64,000 bases of DNA from Tolypothrix sp. FACHB-123 (GTDB taxonomy: Bacteria > Cyanobacteriota > Cyanobacteriia > Cyanobacteriales > Nostocaceae). The notes under the pieces were generated by a model. The model did no database searches and was not told the DNA's origin. It was given only the letters and a program-made list of their open reading frames with translations. The stretch is from assembly GCF_014697075.1 (NCBI RefSeq), contig NZ_JACJRE010000014.1:80504-144503 (forward strand), in the 5' to 3' direction. Positions 62,561-64,000 of the stretch are shown in pieces. Each line of letters opens with the position of its first letter. The stretch's first letter is position 1. Made by a program: the position numbers and the translations under genes.

Positions 62561-62584
62561 CCTCCCTGTTTGCGGGAGGTTTTC
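62561..62584 (-). terminator. glyQ terminator
   Basis: Perfect ACCTCCC / GGGAGGT stem with a seven-base loop (62561-62581), 50 bases after the glyQ stop; an AT-rich run follows on the minus strand. Confidence 0.7.
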
Positions 62585-62630
62585 AGGATTGGCATCAAGT
62601 CTTATTTATCCCCAGTCTGAGCCGCTAATA

Positions 62631-63509
62631 TTAATTGACACCGTTATTCAGCAACGGAAAACCCAGCTTTTCCCTTTGCTCAACATACAAAGTAGCCACC
62701 TTCCTTGCCAAATGGCGAATTCTCGCAATGTAGCGAGTCCGCTCAGTCACCGAAATGACACCACGCGCATCTAACAAATTAAAAGTATGGGAACATTTAA
62801 TTACATAATCCAAACCAGGTAAAACCAATCCTTGCTCGGTCAACTGTGTTGCTTCCTGCTCATATAAATTAAACAGCGTCAACAGCATCTCTGGATTCGA
62901 CGCTTCAAAATTATAAGTACACTGTTCAATTTCCGCTTGGAGAAACACATCTCCATAAGTAATATTGTCCGTCCACTGGATCTTAGTAATCGCTTCCACC
63001 TGCTGGAGGTACATTACCAATCGCTCCAGTCCATAGGTAATCTCAATCGACACAGGACGGCAATCAATTCCTCCACACTGTTGGAAGTATGTAAACTGAG
63101 TAATTTCCATCCCATCTAACCATACTTCCCAGCCAGTACCCCAAGCGCCGACAGTCGCATCTTCCCAGTTATCTTCAACAAACCGAATATCATGATCTTC
63201 TGGACGAATACCTAACGCCCGCAAAGAATCGAGATATATCTCTTGGATATTATCTGGCGAAGGTTTAATCAGAACTTGATACTGATAATAGTATTGAAAG
63301 CGATTCGGGTTCTCACCATAGCGTCCATCAGTAGGACGACGGCAAGGTTCTACATAAGCAACAGCCCAAGGTTCCGGCCCCAACGCCCTTAAAAACGTAT
63401 GGGGATTCTTGGTACCTGCTCCCTTCTCAATGTCATAGGGTTGGGCAATCAAGCAACCGCGTTCACCCCAGAATTCATGCAATGAAGCTATTACCGACTG
63501 AAAATTCAC
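62631..63509 (-). CDS. glyQ: Glycine--tRNA ligase alpha subunit
   Basis: 292 residues from GTG 63509, which has a GGTGGAG ribosome-binding site close upstream and gives the standard start [19 protein letters not shown]. The catalytic core shows [42 protein letters not shown] and TYFQQCGG. It pairs with GlyS (beta) to charge tRNA-Gly in the bacterial alpha2beta2 enzyme. The beta-subunit gene is not beside it. It is divergent from the rRNA operon. Confidence 0.96.
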   Translation of the reverse strand: MNFQSVIASLHEFWGERGCLIAQPYDIEKGAGTKNPHTFLRALGPEPWAVAYVEPCRRPTDGRYGENPNRFQYYYQYQVLIKPSPDNIQEIYLDSLRALGIRPEDHDIRFVEDNWEDATVGAWGTGWEVWLDGMEITQFTYFQQCGGIDCRPVSIEITYGLERLVMYLQQVEAITKIQWTDNITYGDVFLQAEIEQCTYNFEASNPEMLLTLFNLYEQEATQLTEQGLVLPGLDYVIKCSHTFNLLDARGVISVTERTRYIARIRHLARKVATLYVEQREKLGFPLLNNGVN

Positions 63510-63622
63510 GCTCCACCTTTCCTTCGTCAGCACAGTGCATCAACCATTGTGACTTAAACCCAGCACTGTGAGGAGCTATGGGACTTCAAAATCAAGTCAA
63601 AAAATTTTTCTCAAAAAAATAG

Positions 63623-63651
63623 TTGACAAACGAAAGTAGGCTCGATATATT
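63623..63651 (+). promoter_or_regulatory. rRNA operon promoter
   Basis: TTGACA (63623-63628), 17-base spacer, TATATT (63646-63651): a near-consensus sigma-70-type promoter about 168 bases before the 16S 5' end. The transcribed leader between holds no coding frame. Confidence 0.85.
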
Positions 63652-63818
63652 GGATAAGTGCCTGAGAGCGGAGCGAAAAAAGCAACGCTGAAAGGACGCC
63701 GAACCTTGAAAATATTATAGTTTGAAAGCCAGTATATAACATATACCTGCGTCAAGTAAAGAAAATAACCAGACTGAGGTTAAAGTCAGTCAAAGAGAGC
63801 TAAACAAACGTTCTATAC

Positions 63819-64000
<182 letters not shown>

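Overview
The window looks like chromosome from a filamentous, heterocyst-forming cyanobacterium (order Nostocales). Supporting signs are the frequent HIP1 palindrome GCGATCGC, the septal-junction operon fraC-fraD-fraE, cyanobacterial or plastid-type genes (PSRP-3/Ycf65, COP23, AgrE, DUF4079, DUF1400), and many seven-base tandem repeats (STRR) between genes. Genus cannot be fixed from the sequence alone.

Layout. 1-2.7 kb: 5' end of a UvrD-type helicase, then a LuxR-type regulator with a degenerate receiver beside an HtrA-like protein without catalytic residues. 3.7-10.9 kb: an orphan chemoreceptor, a 992-residue multidomain membrane/TPR protein and a COP23 protein. 11-25 kb: a mirrored surface/secretion region with two filamentous-hemagglutinin-type exoproteins, one outer-membrane TpsB transporter and two exported TPR-CHAT proteases. 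25.4-27.4 kb: tsf and rpsB. 28.4-31.1 kb: fraCDE. 31.3-38.7 kb: a doubled CobA-type NTPase, small exported or membrane proteins, a KGG stress protein, a WD40 pseudokinase, PSRP-3, a HAD hydrolase and a HupE-like protein. 39-42.6 kb: an ethylene-receptor-like histidine kinase lacking its phosphoacceptor, an ABC exporter and an IS605-type relic. 42.6-54.4 kb: galE, a UreH/ferric-reductase-like fusion, an M28 peptidase, a 42-bp minisatellite, a DUF1400 hydrolase, a GNAT enzyme, agrE and DUF2085. 54.5-64 kb: an RTX protein, ilvD, tRNA-Ser(CGA), comEC, DUF4079, glyQ and, divergently, the start of an rRNA operon with its promoter.

Two themes stand out. First, many signalling or enzyme folds here have lost catalytic residues: receiver, HtrA protease, Ser/Thr kinase, histidine kinase, HupE metal motif and ComEC metallo-beta-lactamase domain. 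Some of these losses are probably normal for the cyanobacterial subfamily; the kinase losses look more specific. Second, the two secreted exoprotein genes are each linked to an exported CHAT protease (one pair translationally coupled), suggesting a cell-surface system in which a periplasmic protease acts on, or is controlled by, the exoproteins. That is the best candidate for an undescribed system in this window.
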